Below, piece after piece: positions 1 to 6,155 of a stretch of DNA of 7,676 nt (the first letter of the stretch is position 1; every line of letters begins with the position of its first letter). The stretch lies in assembly GCA_017990865.1 (NCBI GenBank), contig JAGNNB010000137.1, forward strand, positions 1 to 7,676, given 5' to 3'. The DNA comes from Lysobacteraceae bacterium. Its GTDB lineage: Bacteria > Pseudomonadota > Gammaproteobacteria > Xanthomonadales > Xanthomonadaceae. A program made the translations under genes and the position numbers. The notes beneath the pieces are model-generated. The model did not search any database. It saw nothing but the letters and a program-made list of their open reading frames with translations, and was not told where the DNA came from.

Positions 1-1
1 T

Positions 2-1672
2 AACGATTGGCTGCGGCTGAAGCTCGCCGGCAAAGCGCCGGAGGAGATCCGCAAGACCCTCGACAAGCGTTACGCGAACATGGCCAAGAGCATCGCCGAA
101 CTCAACGGCAACGATGCCTTCCAGACTTTCCTCAACGCCTACGCGACGTCGATCGACCCGCACACCGATTATTTCGATCCGCGCGCGGCCGAGCGCTTCA
201 ACCAAAGCATGTCGCTGTCGCTGGAAGGCATCGGCGCGCAATTGCAGAAGCAGGACGATGTCACCGTGATCCGCGAATTGATCGCGGGCGGCCCGGCGAT
301 CGCCAGCGGCAAGCTCAAGCAGGGCGATCGCATCGTCGCCGTCGGTCAAGGCGCGAGCGGGCCGATGGAAGACGTGATCGGTTGGCGCATCGACGACGTG
401 GTCGCGAAGATCAAAGGCCCCAAAGGCACGCAGGTGCGCCTGGACATCGTGCCGGCCGAAGCCGTTCTCGACAGCAAGCCGAACCGCATCCTGCTCAACC
501 GCGCGAAGATTCGTTTGGAAGAGCAAGCCGCGAAAGGCGAAGTGTTGACGCTGCCCGCGCAGGGCGATCGCCCCGCCGTGCGCATCGGCGTGGTGAAATT
601 GCCGGCGTTCTATCAGGATTTCGAAGGCAAGCGCCGCAACAGCGACAACTATGCCTCCGCGACTCGCGACACCGAGCGTCTGCTGCGCGGCTTCCGCGAG
701 CAAAAGGTCGACGGCGTCGTCATCGACTTGCGCAACAACGGCGGCGGTTCGCTGAGCGAAGCGGTCGAATTGACCGGCTTGTTCATCGACAAGGGCCCGG
801 TGGTGCAGGTGCGCGAATCCGGCGGCCGCATCAGCGTGGACGGCGACAGCGATGCCGGCGTCACCTGGGACGGCCCGTTGGCGGTGTTGATCAATCGCGG
901 CTCGGCGTCGGCGTCGGAAATTTTCGCGGGCGCCATTCAAGACTACGGTCGCGGCCTGATCATCGGCGAAACCAGCTTCGGCAAAGGCACTGTGCAGAAT
1001 CTGGTCGATCTCGACCGCTGGCCGATGAATACCGACCAGCGCTTCGGCCAAGTGAAGCTGACCATCGCGCAGTTCTTCCTGCCCGGCGGCAGCAGCACCC
1101 AGAACAAGGGCGTGGTGCCCGATATCGCCTTCCCGATCAGCGTGGACGCCAGCGAATTCGGCGAAAGCACCTACGACAACGCCTTGCCGTGGACCAAGAT
1201 CGAGCAGGTCAAGCACACCAAGTACGGCAATTTCGCGACCCTGTTGCCGCGTCTGCGCGGTTCGCACGAGGCGCGCGTGGCCGGCGACAAGGAATTCCAG
1301 TGGTGGGCCGAAGACGTCGCGCAGTTCCGCACCGAAACCGCGAAGAAGTGGATTTCGCTCAACGAGGCCGAGCGCCGCGCCGAACGCGATCGCGATGCCG
1401 CCAAGCGCAAGGCGCGGCAGGAAGCGCGCAAGACGATGGGCTTGGATCTCGACCCCCTGGCCGACGATTCCGACGACGACGGCTTGACCTCGAACGAGCG
1501 CGACATCGTCAAGGACGCGCAGCGCGAGAAGGCCGCCGAGAAGCGTCCCGACCCGCTGCTGCGCGAATCCGCGGCGATCTTGACCGACGCGATGCGCGTG
1601 CTGAACGACGACCGCCAGTTGTCGGCGCAGGTGTTGCCGGAATCCAACGGCAAAGGCCGCTGGACCGAGTGA
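2..1672 (+). CDS. prc: Carboxy-terminal processing protease (tail-specific protease Prc/Tsp), 5'-truncated by the window edge
   Basis: Periplasmic serine protease that degrades or trims proteins from their C-terminus. The reading frame is open from base 2, so the N-terminus (signal peptide and part of the N-terminal helical domain) lies outside the window; 556 residues remain of a family usually around 680-730. A PDZ domain covers about residues 77-150 (LSLEGIGAQLQ, then AGGPA and LKQGDRIVAVGQG). The S41 peptidase core follows, with VIDLRNNGGGSL and the catalytic region GSASASEIFAGAIQDYG...GETSFGKGTVQ. By spacing against E. coli Prc, the catalytic residues are Ser303 (codon 908-910), Asp314 (941-943) and Lys328 (983-985); all are present, so the enzyme should be active. 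The C-terminal part, roughly residues 375-540, matches the Prc-specific C-terminal extension and holds a charged Arg/Lys/Glu stretch and an acidic run at residues 488-493. It ends 58 bases before a strong hairpin and appears to be the last gene of its transcript. Confidence 0.95.
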   Translation, partial: NDWLRLKLAGKAPEEIRKTLDKRYANMAKSIAELNGNDAFQTFLNAYATSIDPHTDYFDPRAAERFNQSMSLSLEGIGAQLQKQDDVTVIRELIAGGPAIASGKLKQGDRIVAVGQGASGPMEDVIGWRIDDVVAKIKGPKGTQVRLDIVPAEAVLDSKPNRILLNRAKIRLEEQAAKGEVLTLPAQGDRPAVRIGVVKLPAFYQDFEGKRRNSDNYASATRDTERLLRGFREQKVDGVVIDLRNNGGGSLSEAVELTGLFIDKGPVVQVRESGGRISVDGDSDAGVTWDGPLAVLINRGSASASEIFAGAIQDYGRGLIIGETSFGKGTVQNLVDLDRWPMNTDQRFGQVKLTIAQFFLPGGSSTQNKGVVPDIAFPISVDASEFGESTYDNALPWTKIEQVKHTKYGNFATLLPRLRGSHEARVAGDKEFQWWAEDVAQFRTETAKKWISLNEAERRAERDRDAAKRKARQEARKTMGLDLDPLADDSDDDGLTSNERDIVKDAQREKAAEKRPDPLLRESAAILTDAMRVLNDDRQLSAQVLPESNGKGRWTE

Positions 1673-1729
1673 TGAAGCGCTGACGCGCGATGCCGCGGAC
1701 GGCACGTCCGACGCGCAGCGAACGACCGC

Positions 1730-1755
1730 ACGGCCCGCGCTTCGGCGCGGGCCGT
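1730..1755 (+). terminator. GC-rich hairpin terminator after prc
   Basis: A perfect stem CGGCCCGCGC / GCGCGGGCCG closes on a TTCG tetraloop, and one extra A-T pair extends it at the base (1730/1755). The downstream tract is weak (tcgcgtttg), so termination may be partial or factor-assisted. Its position, between the prc stop and the start of the next gene, fits transcript separation. Confidence 0.7.
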
Positions 1756-1821
1756 CGCGTTTGGGCGACGGAATCGCTCGCGGCGTGTCGAAAACGGATA
1801 GCGCGTGCCGATGCGGGCGCG

Positions 1822-1827
1822 TAGCCT
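1822..1827 (+). promoter_or_regulatory. Possible -10 element of the ada-like gene (leaderless start)
   Basis: TAGCCT lies exactly six bases before the ATG at 1834. With a usual -10 to start-site distance, transcription would begin at or next to the A of the ATG. No Shine-Dalgarno sequence is visible upstream of this ATG, which agrees with a leaderless message. No convincing -35 box was found, so this is a weak call resting on spacing and on a similar pattern at 5117. Confidence 0.35.
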
Positions 1828-1833
1828 GCGGCC

Positions 1834-2751
1834 ATGAACTCGAACGCCCGACTCGCCGCCACGAAGCGCGAACGCGCCAACGCCGTATCGTCCACGACCG
1901 ACGCGCTGGAACAGGCGCGCCGCCTGCTGGATGCCGGCGAGCCGACCTTGACCGCCTTGGCCGAGACCGTCGGTTTGGCGCCGACGGTCTTGCAGCGCCG
2001 TTTCCGCGCGCGCTTCGGACTCACCCCGGCCGAATATCTAGCCCAGCGCAAACTCGGCACGCTCAAAATCGCGTTGCGCGAAGGCCGCGATGTCAGCGCC
2101 GCCCTGTACGACGCCGGCTACGGCTCGCCTTCGCGCGTGTACGAAGCCGGCGCGGCGAAACTCGGCATGACCCCGGCGCGTTATCGTTCCGGCGGCGCAG
2201 GCGAGGACATCCATTGGAGCATCGTCGCCACCGCGCTCGGCCCCGCGCTGGTGGCGGCGACCGCGCGCGGCGTGTGCGCGATCGAACTGGGCGAGGACGA
2301 ACAGGCGCTGGCGCGCAAGCTGCAGCACGAATTCCCGCAAGCGGCTTTGTCGCGCGTGGATGCGGGCCGCGACGATTTTCTCGCGCCGCGCGTGCGTGCG
2401 GTGGCGGAAGCGCTCGCGGGTGGGCATGCGCGTCCGCGCGCGAGCGCCGCGAGCGAAGCGGTTTCGACCATTCCGGTCGATCTGATCGGCACCGCGTTCC
2501 AGAAGCGCGTGTGGGATGCGCTGATGAAGATCCCACCGGGCGAGACCCGCAGCTATGCCGAACTCGCTGCCGATCTGGGCGCGCCGAAGGCGGCGCGCGC
2601 CGTGGCCAGCGCCTGCGCGCACAACCGCGTCGCGATCGTGGTGCCATGCCATCGCGTGATTCGCGGCGACGGCTCGCTCGGCGGTTATCGCTGGGGCTTG
2701 CCGATGAAGCGAAGATTGTTGGAGCGCGAGGCGGCGATCGAGCGCGGATAG
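1834..2751 (+). CDS. AraC-type HTH / O6-methylguanine-DNA methyltransferase fusion (Ada-like, lacking the N-terminal domain)
   Basis: Predicted DNA repair protein that moves the alkyl group from O6-alkylguanine to its own cysteine in a suicide reaction. Of 305 residues, about 22-117 form an AraC-type DNA-binding domain: the first helix-turn-helix is near TLTALAETVGLAPTVLQRRF (39-58), and the second half runs through ALYDAGYGSPSRVYEA to LGMTPARYR. A ribonuclease-H-like methyltransferase N-domain covers about 127-215. The catalytic domain, about 219-303, carries the FQKRVWDAL, IPPGETRSYAELA and RAVASACAHNRVAIVVPCHRV signatures; the methyl acceptor is Cys272 in PCHRV. E. coli Ada has an additional N-terminal zinc domain that repairs methylphosphotriesters and switches on the adaptive response. 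It is absent here, and the prc terminator leaves no room for it upstream. Whether this protein still regulates transcription is therefore open. The ATG at 1834 is the first in frame with the domains and has no clear ribosome binding site. Confidence 0.92.
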   Translation: MNSNARLAATKRERANAVSSTTDALEQARRLLDAGEPTLTALAETVGLAPTVLQRRFRARFGLTPAEYLAQRKLGTLKIALREGRDVSAALYDAGYGSPSRVYEAGAAKLGMTPARYRSGGAGEDIHWSIVATALGPALVAATARGVCAIELGEDEQALARKLQHEFPQAALSRVDAGRDDFLAPRVRAVAEALAGGHARPRASAASEAVSTIPVDLIGTAFQKRVWDALMKIPPGETRSYAELAADLGAPKAARAVASACAHNRVAIVVPCHRVIRGDGSLGGYRWGLPMKRRLLEREAAIERG

Positions 2752-2822
2752 AGGGGTGCGCAATTCGATTCGGGCCGAAGCGCGGGAAGCGACTTACACG
2801 ATGCGCTACCCGTTGACGGCCA

Positions 2823-4223
2823 TCACAGGGTTTGCGTCGGCGGCGCCTTCGATTCCTGGAGCGTTTGCGGCTTCAGCGATTCGGCCAGGGCGTTCAGGCT
2901 ATGTCGTTCGGGCGTGGCTTCGGCGACCGACTTCTCGACCACCGCGCGGTCCGCCCACTCCGGCGCGGAGTTCTGCTTCTCGAACACCATCGCGATCAGA
3001 TGCGTCTGCGCGTCGTTGAACTCGACGCTGCCGATATGCGCCATGCCTTGGCTGCCCGCACTCAGCGCCAGCGCCGCGGCGATGTTGCGCCTGGCTTGCG
3101 CATCGCCGAGCGATGTCCCCTCATTCAGCGCTTCGACAGCGCTCAATGCCTCGTCGAAAAGCGGGTGCGTGCCGAGCGGCAGGCTCGAGATCGGTTCCGG
3201 TGCCTCGGAGAAGATCGGTCCCGACAAGCCTTCCAGGAAGTGCGCCGGCAGCGGCTCTGTCCCATAGCGAACTTGCGTGGTGTTCTCCGCGGCGAACGGT
3301 AGTTTCGAGACGTCCACGCCTAAGGATGCGTAGTCGATGGTGTAGGCGCGCGCCACGTCGCTCTTCTCATTGAGCGCGTGATAATTCTCGGTTGAATCGA
3401 TCAAACGCCAAGCGTCTTTGATGCATTCCTGCGCGTAATTCAAGCCGTCGTCGGTGACATGCGCGCGGTCGGCGTACTGCGCGGCCATCGCTTTCCAATT
3501 ATGGCGGTCGGTGAGGTTGAGGAGGCCGTCTTTGTCGGCGACGAGCTCCGGTTTGAGCGCGTACGAATATCGCCCGTGTTCGCCGGTGCGGTCGATGAAG
3601 TCCGTCATCCGCTCCGGAAGGTGCTCGTATGCATGCTCCAGCAGGCGATCGCCGCTACCGTATTTGAGCAGAAAGGACGCGACCGCATTGAATCCGCCGA
3701 GATGGGCGCGCCCTTCCTCCAGACGCGTGTTCTCGATGAACGCCTGCACGATGGGAGTGTAATCGCGCGTGCCGCCCGGCTGACCTTCGCCTGCGAGATC
3801 AGTGACCGATGGAATCAACGCGCGCTCCGTATAGTTGAGCGACGCCCGCGAACGCGCATGTTCGACCTCGTGCCCGAGTTGGAACATCAGCTCGATGCAT
3901 GCCTCATCGCCATGGTTGAACACCGGAAGGATGCTGATCGTTTTGTTCGCGACTTTGTAGCCGGCGGCGCCGCCTTCCACCCGGCGATCGTCGATGGCGA
4001 CGAGATGGCCGCTCTCGACCGCCTCCAGCAATCTCGCGCGCAGGTCGGGAGACAGTTGCATGGCCATGCGCATCGACTTCGCGGTGTCCTCATGCTCTCG
4101 ACCGCCCGATCGTCCGTAGTTGTCGATCATGCCATCGAGCGTCTTCTGGGTTTCCGAGCGATACCACCTGTTGTCGGAAGCCCATTCACTCATATCTTTC
4201 TTGAAACCGCGGAACCATTCCAT
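2823..4223 (-). CDS. Putative X-T4SS antibacterial effector: HExxH metalloprotease-like domain with C-terminal XVIPCD
   Basis: No exact homologue is recalled; the call is built from motifs. Starting at the ATG at 4221-4223 the protein has 466 residues. Residues about 30-250 look like a zincin: a GGAAGYKVANKTISI stretch (about 84-98) precedes the helix ELMFQLGHEVEHAR, whose HEVEH (118-122) is an HExxH zinc-binding and catalytic motif. About 48 residues on, TRLEEGRAHLGGFNA offers Glu169 or Glu170 as a third metal ligand. The middle is of unknown fold. The last 120 residues begin GTHPLFDEALSAVEALN and continue with AAALALSAG, MAHIGSVEF, a VVEKSVAEATPERHSLN segment and a Gln-containing tail. This order matches the XVIPCD domain that docks effectors to VirD4 of the Xanthomonadales bacterial-killing type IV secretion system. 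There is no signal peptide, as expected for such cargo. The inferred role is a protease toxin delivered into rival bacteria. The 4223 ATG is preferred over an upstream TTG at 4253 because GGAG (4231-4234 on the plus strand) sits seven bases before it. The gene looks less GC-rich than its neighbours, consistent with acquisition by transfer. Confidence 0.72.
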   Translation of the reverse strand: MEWFRGFKKDMSEWASDNRWYRSETQKTLDGMIDNYGRSGGREHEDTAKSMRMAMQLSPDLRARLLEAVESGHLVAIDDRRVEGGAAGYKVANKTISILPVFNHGDEACIELMFQLGHEVEHARSRASLNYTERALIPSVTDLAGEGQPGGTRDYTPIVQAFIENTRLEEGRAHLGGFNAVASFLLKYGSGDRLLEHAYEHLPERMTDFIDRTGEHGRYSYALKPELVADKDGLLNLTDRHNWKAMAAQYADRAHVTDDGLNYAQECIKDAWRLIDSTENYHALNEKSDVARAYTIDYASLGVDVSKLPFAAENTTQVRYGTEPLPAHFLEGLSGPIFSEAPEPISSLPLGTHPLFDEALSAVEALNEGTSLGDAQARRNIAAALALSAGSQGMAHIGSVEFNDAQTHLIAMVFEKQNSAPEWADRAVVEKSVAEATPERHSLNALAESLKPQTLQESKAPPTQTL

Positions 4224-4230
4224 GGCGATG

Positions 4231-4234
4231 CTCC
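4231..4234 (-). promoter_or_regulatory. Shine-Dalgarno GGAG deciding the effector start
   Basis: Read on the minus strand, GGAG is followed by seven bases and then ATG. This favours the ATG at 4223 over the in-frame TTG ten codons upstream, which has no comparable site. Confidence 0.6.
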
Positions 4235-4492
4235 GATAGGCGACGTGGATCAAGCCGGTAGGCGGTCGAGCTTGTGGACGATCAAGCGCATGGACGGGGC
4301 ATCATGTCGCCGTCCGCGAGCGGCGCTGGCGATCGCGCAAGTCTGACTGCACCATCATACTCAAGGTAGGGCGCGGTGGCGTTCGGGCGAGGACGCAGGC
4401 GCGGCATCGGAGCGCCGGTCCGCACCTCGCGCTTTCGCTCGGTACGGAACCTTGGTTGTCTTTCGAGGACGCTGATTCCCAATCAAACCGCG

Positions 4493-4522
4493 CCGCTGTC
4501 TTCGCTGGAAAGACGGTAGCGG
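4493..4522 (-). terminator. Imperfect hairpin downstream of the Lrp-type gene
   Basis: CCGCT and GTCTT pair with AAGAC and AGCGG around a seven-base loop, with a three-base bulge on one arm. On the minus strand it lies about 44 bases after the regulator stop codon and is followed by gcgcggtttgatt, a poor T-tract. It is a plausible weak terminator and nothing more. Confidence 0.35.
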
Positions 4523-4565
4523 GGTGCTCAGGCGGACGTCTGCTTCGAGAAAGCTTACAACCGCG

Positions 4566-5060
4566 TCAGCGCCGTTTGCGCGTGGGCGGTCGCGTCGGCA
4601 GTTGCAGGCCGTACTTGACCACGTCGAAGACCATGCGGGTTTCGTAGCGTTTGATGGTGCCTTCGTCGCTGAACAAGCGGTCGGCGACTTCGCGCAGATG
4701 CGCGACGCTGGTGACGGCGAGGATCGCGAGGTAATCCCATTCGCCGGTCAGGGTGTAGCACTGCTGCACTTCGGTCGCTTGACGCATCCGGGCGCGGAAC
4801 GCGGCGTGGCGTTTGGCCGATTCGCGCTCCATCGCCACCCACACCGTCGCCAGCGTCACCGCGGGGAAGTCCGCGGGATCGAGCACCGCCACTTCGCGCA
4901 GCAGGCCTTGTTCGCGGTAGCGGGCGATCCGGCGTTGCACCGCGCTCGCGGACAGCCCCACGCTTTCGCCCAGAGCCGTCAACGTGCGCCCGGCGTCCTG
5001 CTGCAGCAGGTCGAGGAGGCGGTGATCGAAGTCGTCCAATGCGAGAGGCGAAGTAGGCAC
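4566..5060 (-). CDS. Lrp/AsnC-family transcriptional regulator
   Basis: Predicted DNA-binding regulator that responds to a small ligand, typically an amino acid. From the GTG at 5058-5060 the protein has 164 residues, the usual family size. An AsnC-type winged helix lies at about residues 8-55 (LDDFDHRLLDLLQQDAGRTL, then SVGLSASAVQRRI and REQGLL). A RAM ligand-binding domain lies at about 66-150 and contains the typical TGEWDYLAIL segment; a basic tail RPPTRKRR ends it. An in-frame ATG at 5102 would add 14 residues (MAFEKICVFAQNFC), but that stretch is the AT-rich divergent promoter region, and the extension precedes the normal family start, so GTG is preferred. No Shine-Dalgarno site is seen for either start. 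The gene is divergent from the exporter at 5129, so it probably controls that exporter and itself; the ligand cannot be named. Confidence 0.9.
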   Translation of the reverse strand: MPTSPLALDDFDHRLLDLLQQDAGRTLTALGESVGLSASAVQRRIARYREQGLLREVAVLDPADFPAVTLATVWVAMERESAKRHAAFRARMRQATEVQQCYTLTGEWDYLAILAVTSVAHLREVADRLFSDEGTIKRYETRMVFDVVKYGLQLPTRPPTRKRR

Positions 5061-5073
5061 GCAAAAATTTTGC
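5061..5073. promoter_or_regulatory. Operator-like palindrome in the regulator/exporter spacer
   Basis: GCAAAAATTTTGC is a perfect dyad, GCAAAA / TTTTGC around a central A. AT-rich dyads of this kind suit Lrp/AsnC dimers. It directly abuts the regulator GTG and overlaps that gene's proposed -10 box, which would suit autorepression. A second, weaker dyad (TGCG at 5071-5074 and CGCA at 5081-5084) lies next to it, towards the exporter. Confidence 0.5.
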
Positions 5074-5095
5074 GCGAAGACGCATATTTTTTCAA
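5067..5095 (-). promoter_or_regulatory. Candidate promoter of the Lrp-type gene
   Basis: On the minus strand TTGAAA (5095-5090) and CAAAAT (5072-5067) are separated by 17 bases: five of six matches to the -35 consensus and four of six to the -10. The expected start site falls on the G of the GTG at 5060, implying a leaderless message. The alternative ATG at 5102 would place this promoter inside the coding region. Confidence 0.45.
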
Positions 5096-5116
5096 ACGCC
5101 ATCCGACGCGAGCGGT

Positions 5117-5122
5117 TAACGT
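5117..5122 (+). promoter_or_regulatory. Possible -10 element of the YedA-type exporter gene (leaderless start)
   Basis: TAACGT lies exactly six bases before the ATG at 5129, the same geometry as TAGCCT before the ATG at 1834. No strong ribosome binding site is present. A -35 box at the right distance is not evident, so activation by the divergent regulator would be one way to explain use of this site. Confidence 0.35.
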
Positions 5123-5128
5123 GAAGCC

Positions 5129-6076
5129 ATGACCCCCACCTCTTCGTCGCCGACCTCCGCGGCGGCGCCCAGCGCGTTCAAAGTCGCCGCGGCGCTGCTG
5201 TCCCTGTACACGATCTGGGGTTCGACCTACCTCGGTATCCGTTTCGCGCTGGAAGGCGGTTATCCCGCGCTGTCTGTCGTCTCCGGCGCGCGCATGCTGT
5301 TCGCGGGCTTGGCGCTGTACCTCGTGTTGCGCTGGCGCGGCGTGGCGGCGCCCACGCGCCCGCAGTGGCGCGCGCTCGCGCTGATGGGCCTGACGATGAT
5401 GCTGATGGGCAATGGGTTCGTCGTCGTCGCGGAAAAAACCGTGTCCTCGGGGCTCGCCGCGATCTCTATCGCCTCGATGCCGCTGTGGATGGGCTTGTTC
5501 GGCTGGGCCTTTGGTCGTCGCCCGACCACGCGCGAATGGCTCGGCATCGGCGTCGGCTTCGTGGGCGTGCTGTGGTTGAACGCGGGCAGCAGTCTGTCGG
5601 CGCAACCGACGGGATTGGTGTTGCTGTTGATCGCGCCGATCGCCTGGGCGTTCGGTTCGGTGTGGTCGCGCGGGCGCGACTTGCCGTCGCCGCTGATGAC
5701 CGCGGCCGGGCAAATGATGTGCGGCGGCATGATGCTGGTGCCGTTGGGATTCGCGATGGGCGAGCGTTTGCCCACGGCGCCGACGCCGCTGGGTACCGCT
5801 GCGTTGCTGTATCTGGCGGTGTTCGGTTCCATCGTCGCGTTCAGCGCGTATCTGTGGCTGCTGAATCACGTGCGGCCGGCGCTGGCGTCCAGCTATGCCT
5901 ACGTCAATCCGCCGGTCGCGGTGCTGCTGGGCGTGTGGTTGGCCGATGAACAGGTCAGTGCGCACGACATCGGCGCGATGGCGGTGATTCTGGTCGGCGT
6001 GGCGATCATCACTTTGGCCCGTGCGAAAGCCGCGTCGCCGGCGCCGGTCGCGGCATCGTCGGCCGAGACGACGTGA
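5129..6076 (+). CDS. yedA: EamA-family drug/metabolite exporter, YedA type
   Basis: Inner-membrane transporter of the drug/metabolite superfamily with two EamA repeats. It has 315 residues and about ten hydrophobic segments. The sequence follows E. coli YedA closely by recall: LYTIWGSTYLGIRFALE in the first helix, GNGFVVVAEKTVSSGLAA in the first repeat, GVLWLNAG and then IAWAFGSVWSR opening the second repeat, and YLAVFGSIVAFSAYLWLLNH and SSYAYVNPPVAVLLG near the end. An Ala/Ser/Pro-rich tail without homology signal closes it. The substrate is unknown. Related exporters controlled by a divergent Lrp-type gene often export amino acids, and that is the most economical guess here. The 5129 ATG fits family alignment after a short Ser/Thr/Pro leader. 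Confidence 0.9.
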   Translation: MTPTSSSPTSAAAPSAFKVAAALLSLYTIWGSTYLGIRFALEGGYPALSVVSGARMLFAGLALYLVLRWRGVAAPTRPQWRALALMGLTMMLMGNGFVVVAEKTVSSGLAAISIASMPLWMGLFGWAFGRRPTTREWLGIGVGFVGVLWLNAGSSLSAQPTGLVLLLIAPIAWAFGSVWSRGRDLPSPLMTAAGQMMCGGMMLVPLGFAMGERLPTAPTPLGTAALLYLAVFGSIVAFSAYLWLLNHVRPALASSYAYVNPPVAVLLGVWLADEQVSAHDIGAMAVILVGVAIITLARAKAASPAPVAASSAETT

Positions 6077-6155
6077 TGCCCGCGACGACGGGGCAACAGA
6101 CAACGATGTCTTTCGTGCCGGATGCGGCGCCGAAAGCCGCGACGAACGCTTACCG

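Larger units (their letters stand above)
4224..4565. other. Non-coding gap between the Lrp-type gene and the effector gene
   Basis: This 342-base stretch holds the 5' leader of the effector and the 3' flank of the regulator gene. A 66-codon minus-strand reading frame (4282-4482) lacks a signal peptide, a lipobox or any recognisable motif and is very Arg/Pro-rich, as chance frames in GC-rich DNA are. It is not called as a gene. A TATGAT hexamer on the minus strand (4354-4359) could be a -10 box for the effector, but no good -35 is placed correctly. No immunity-type gene was found here. Confidence 0.6.

Noticed and set aside
7..1683. A 558-codon plus-strand frame overlapping prc in another phase
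   Set aside because: It is almost entirely Arg/Ala/Gly, as out-of-phase reading of GC-rich genes gives, while the frame starting at base 2 carries the full protease signatures.
2752..2822. A terminator between the convergent ada-like and effector genes
   Set aside because: GGGTGCGC near 2755 and GCGCTACCC near 2805 pair only with a bulge across a long loop, and no T-run follows on either strand.
3459..4346. A 295-codon plus-strand frame antisense to the effector gene
   Set aside because: No recognisable domain, and it lies opposite a gene with HExxH and XVIPCD signatures, so it is most likely a shadow.
4354..4359. TATGAT on the minus strand as the effector promoter
   Set aside because: The sequence 16-19 bases upstream does not resemble a -35 box, and the leader would be about 125 bases; possible but not supported enough to list.
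4282..4482. A 66-codon minus-strand frame as a possible immunity gene
   Set aside because: No signal peptide, lipobox, start-site signal or membrane segment; Arg/Pro-rich composition typical of chance frames.
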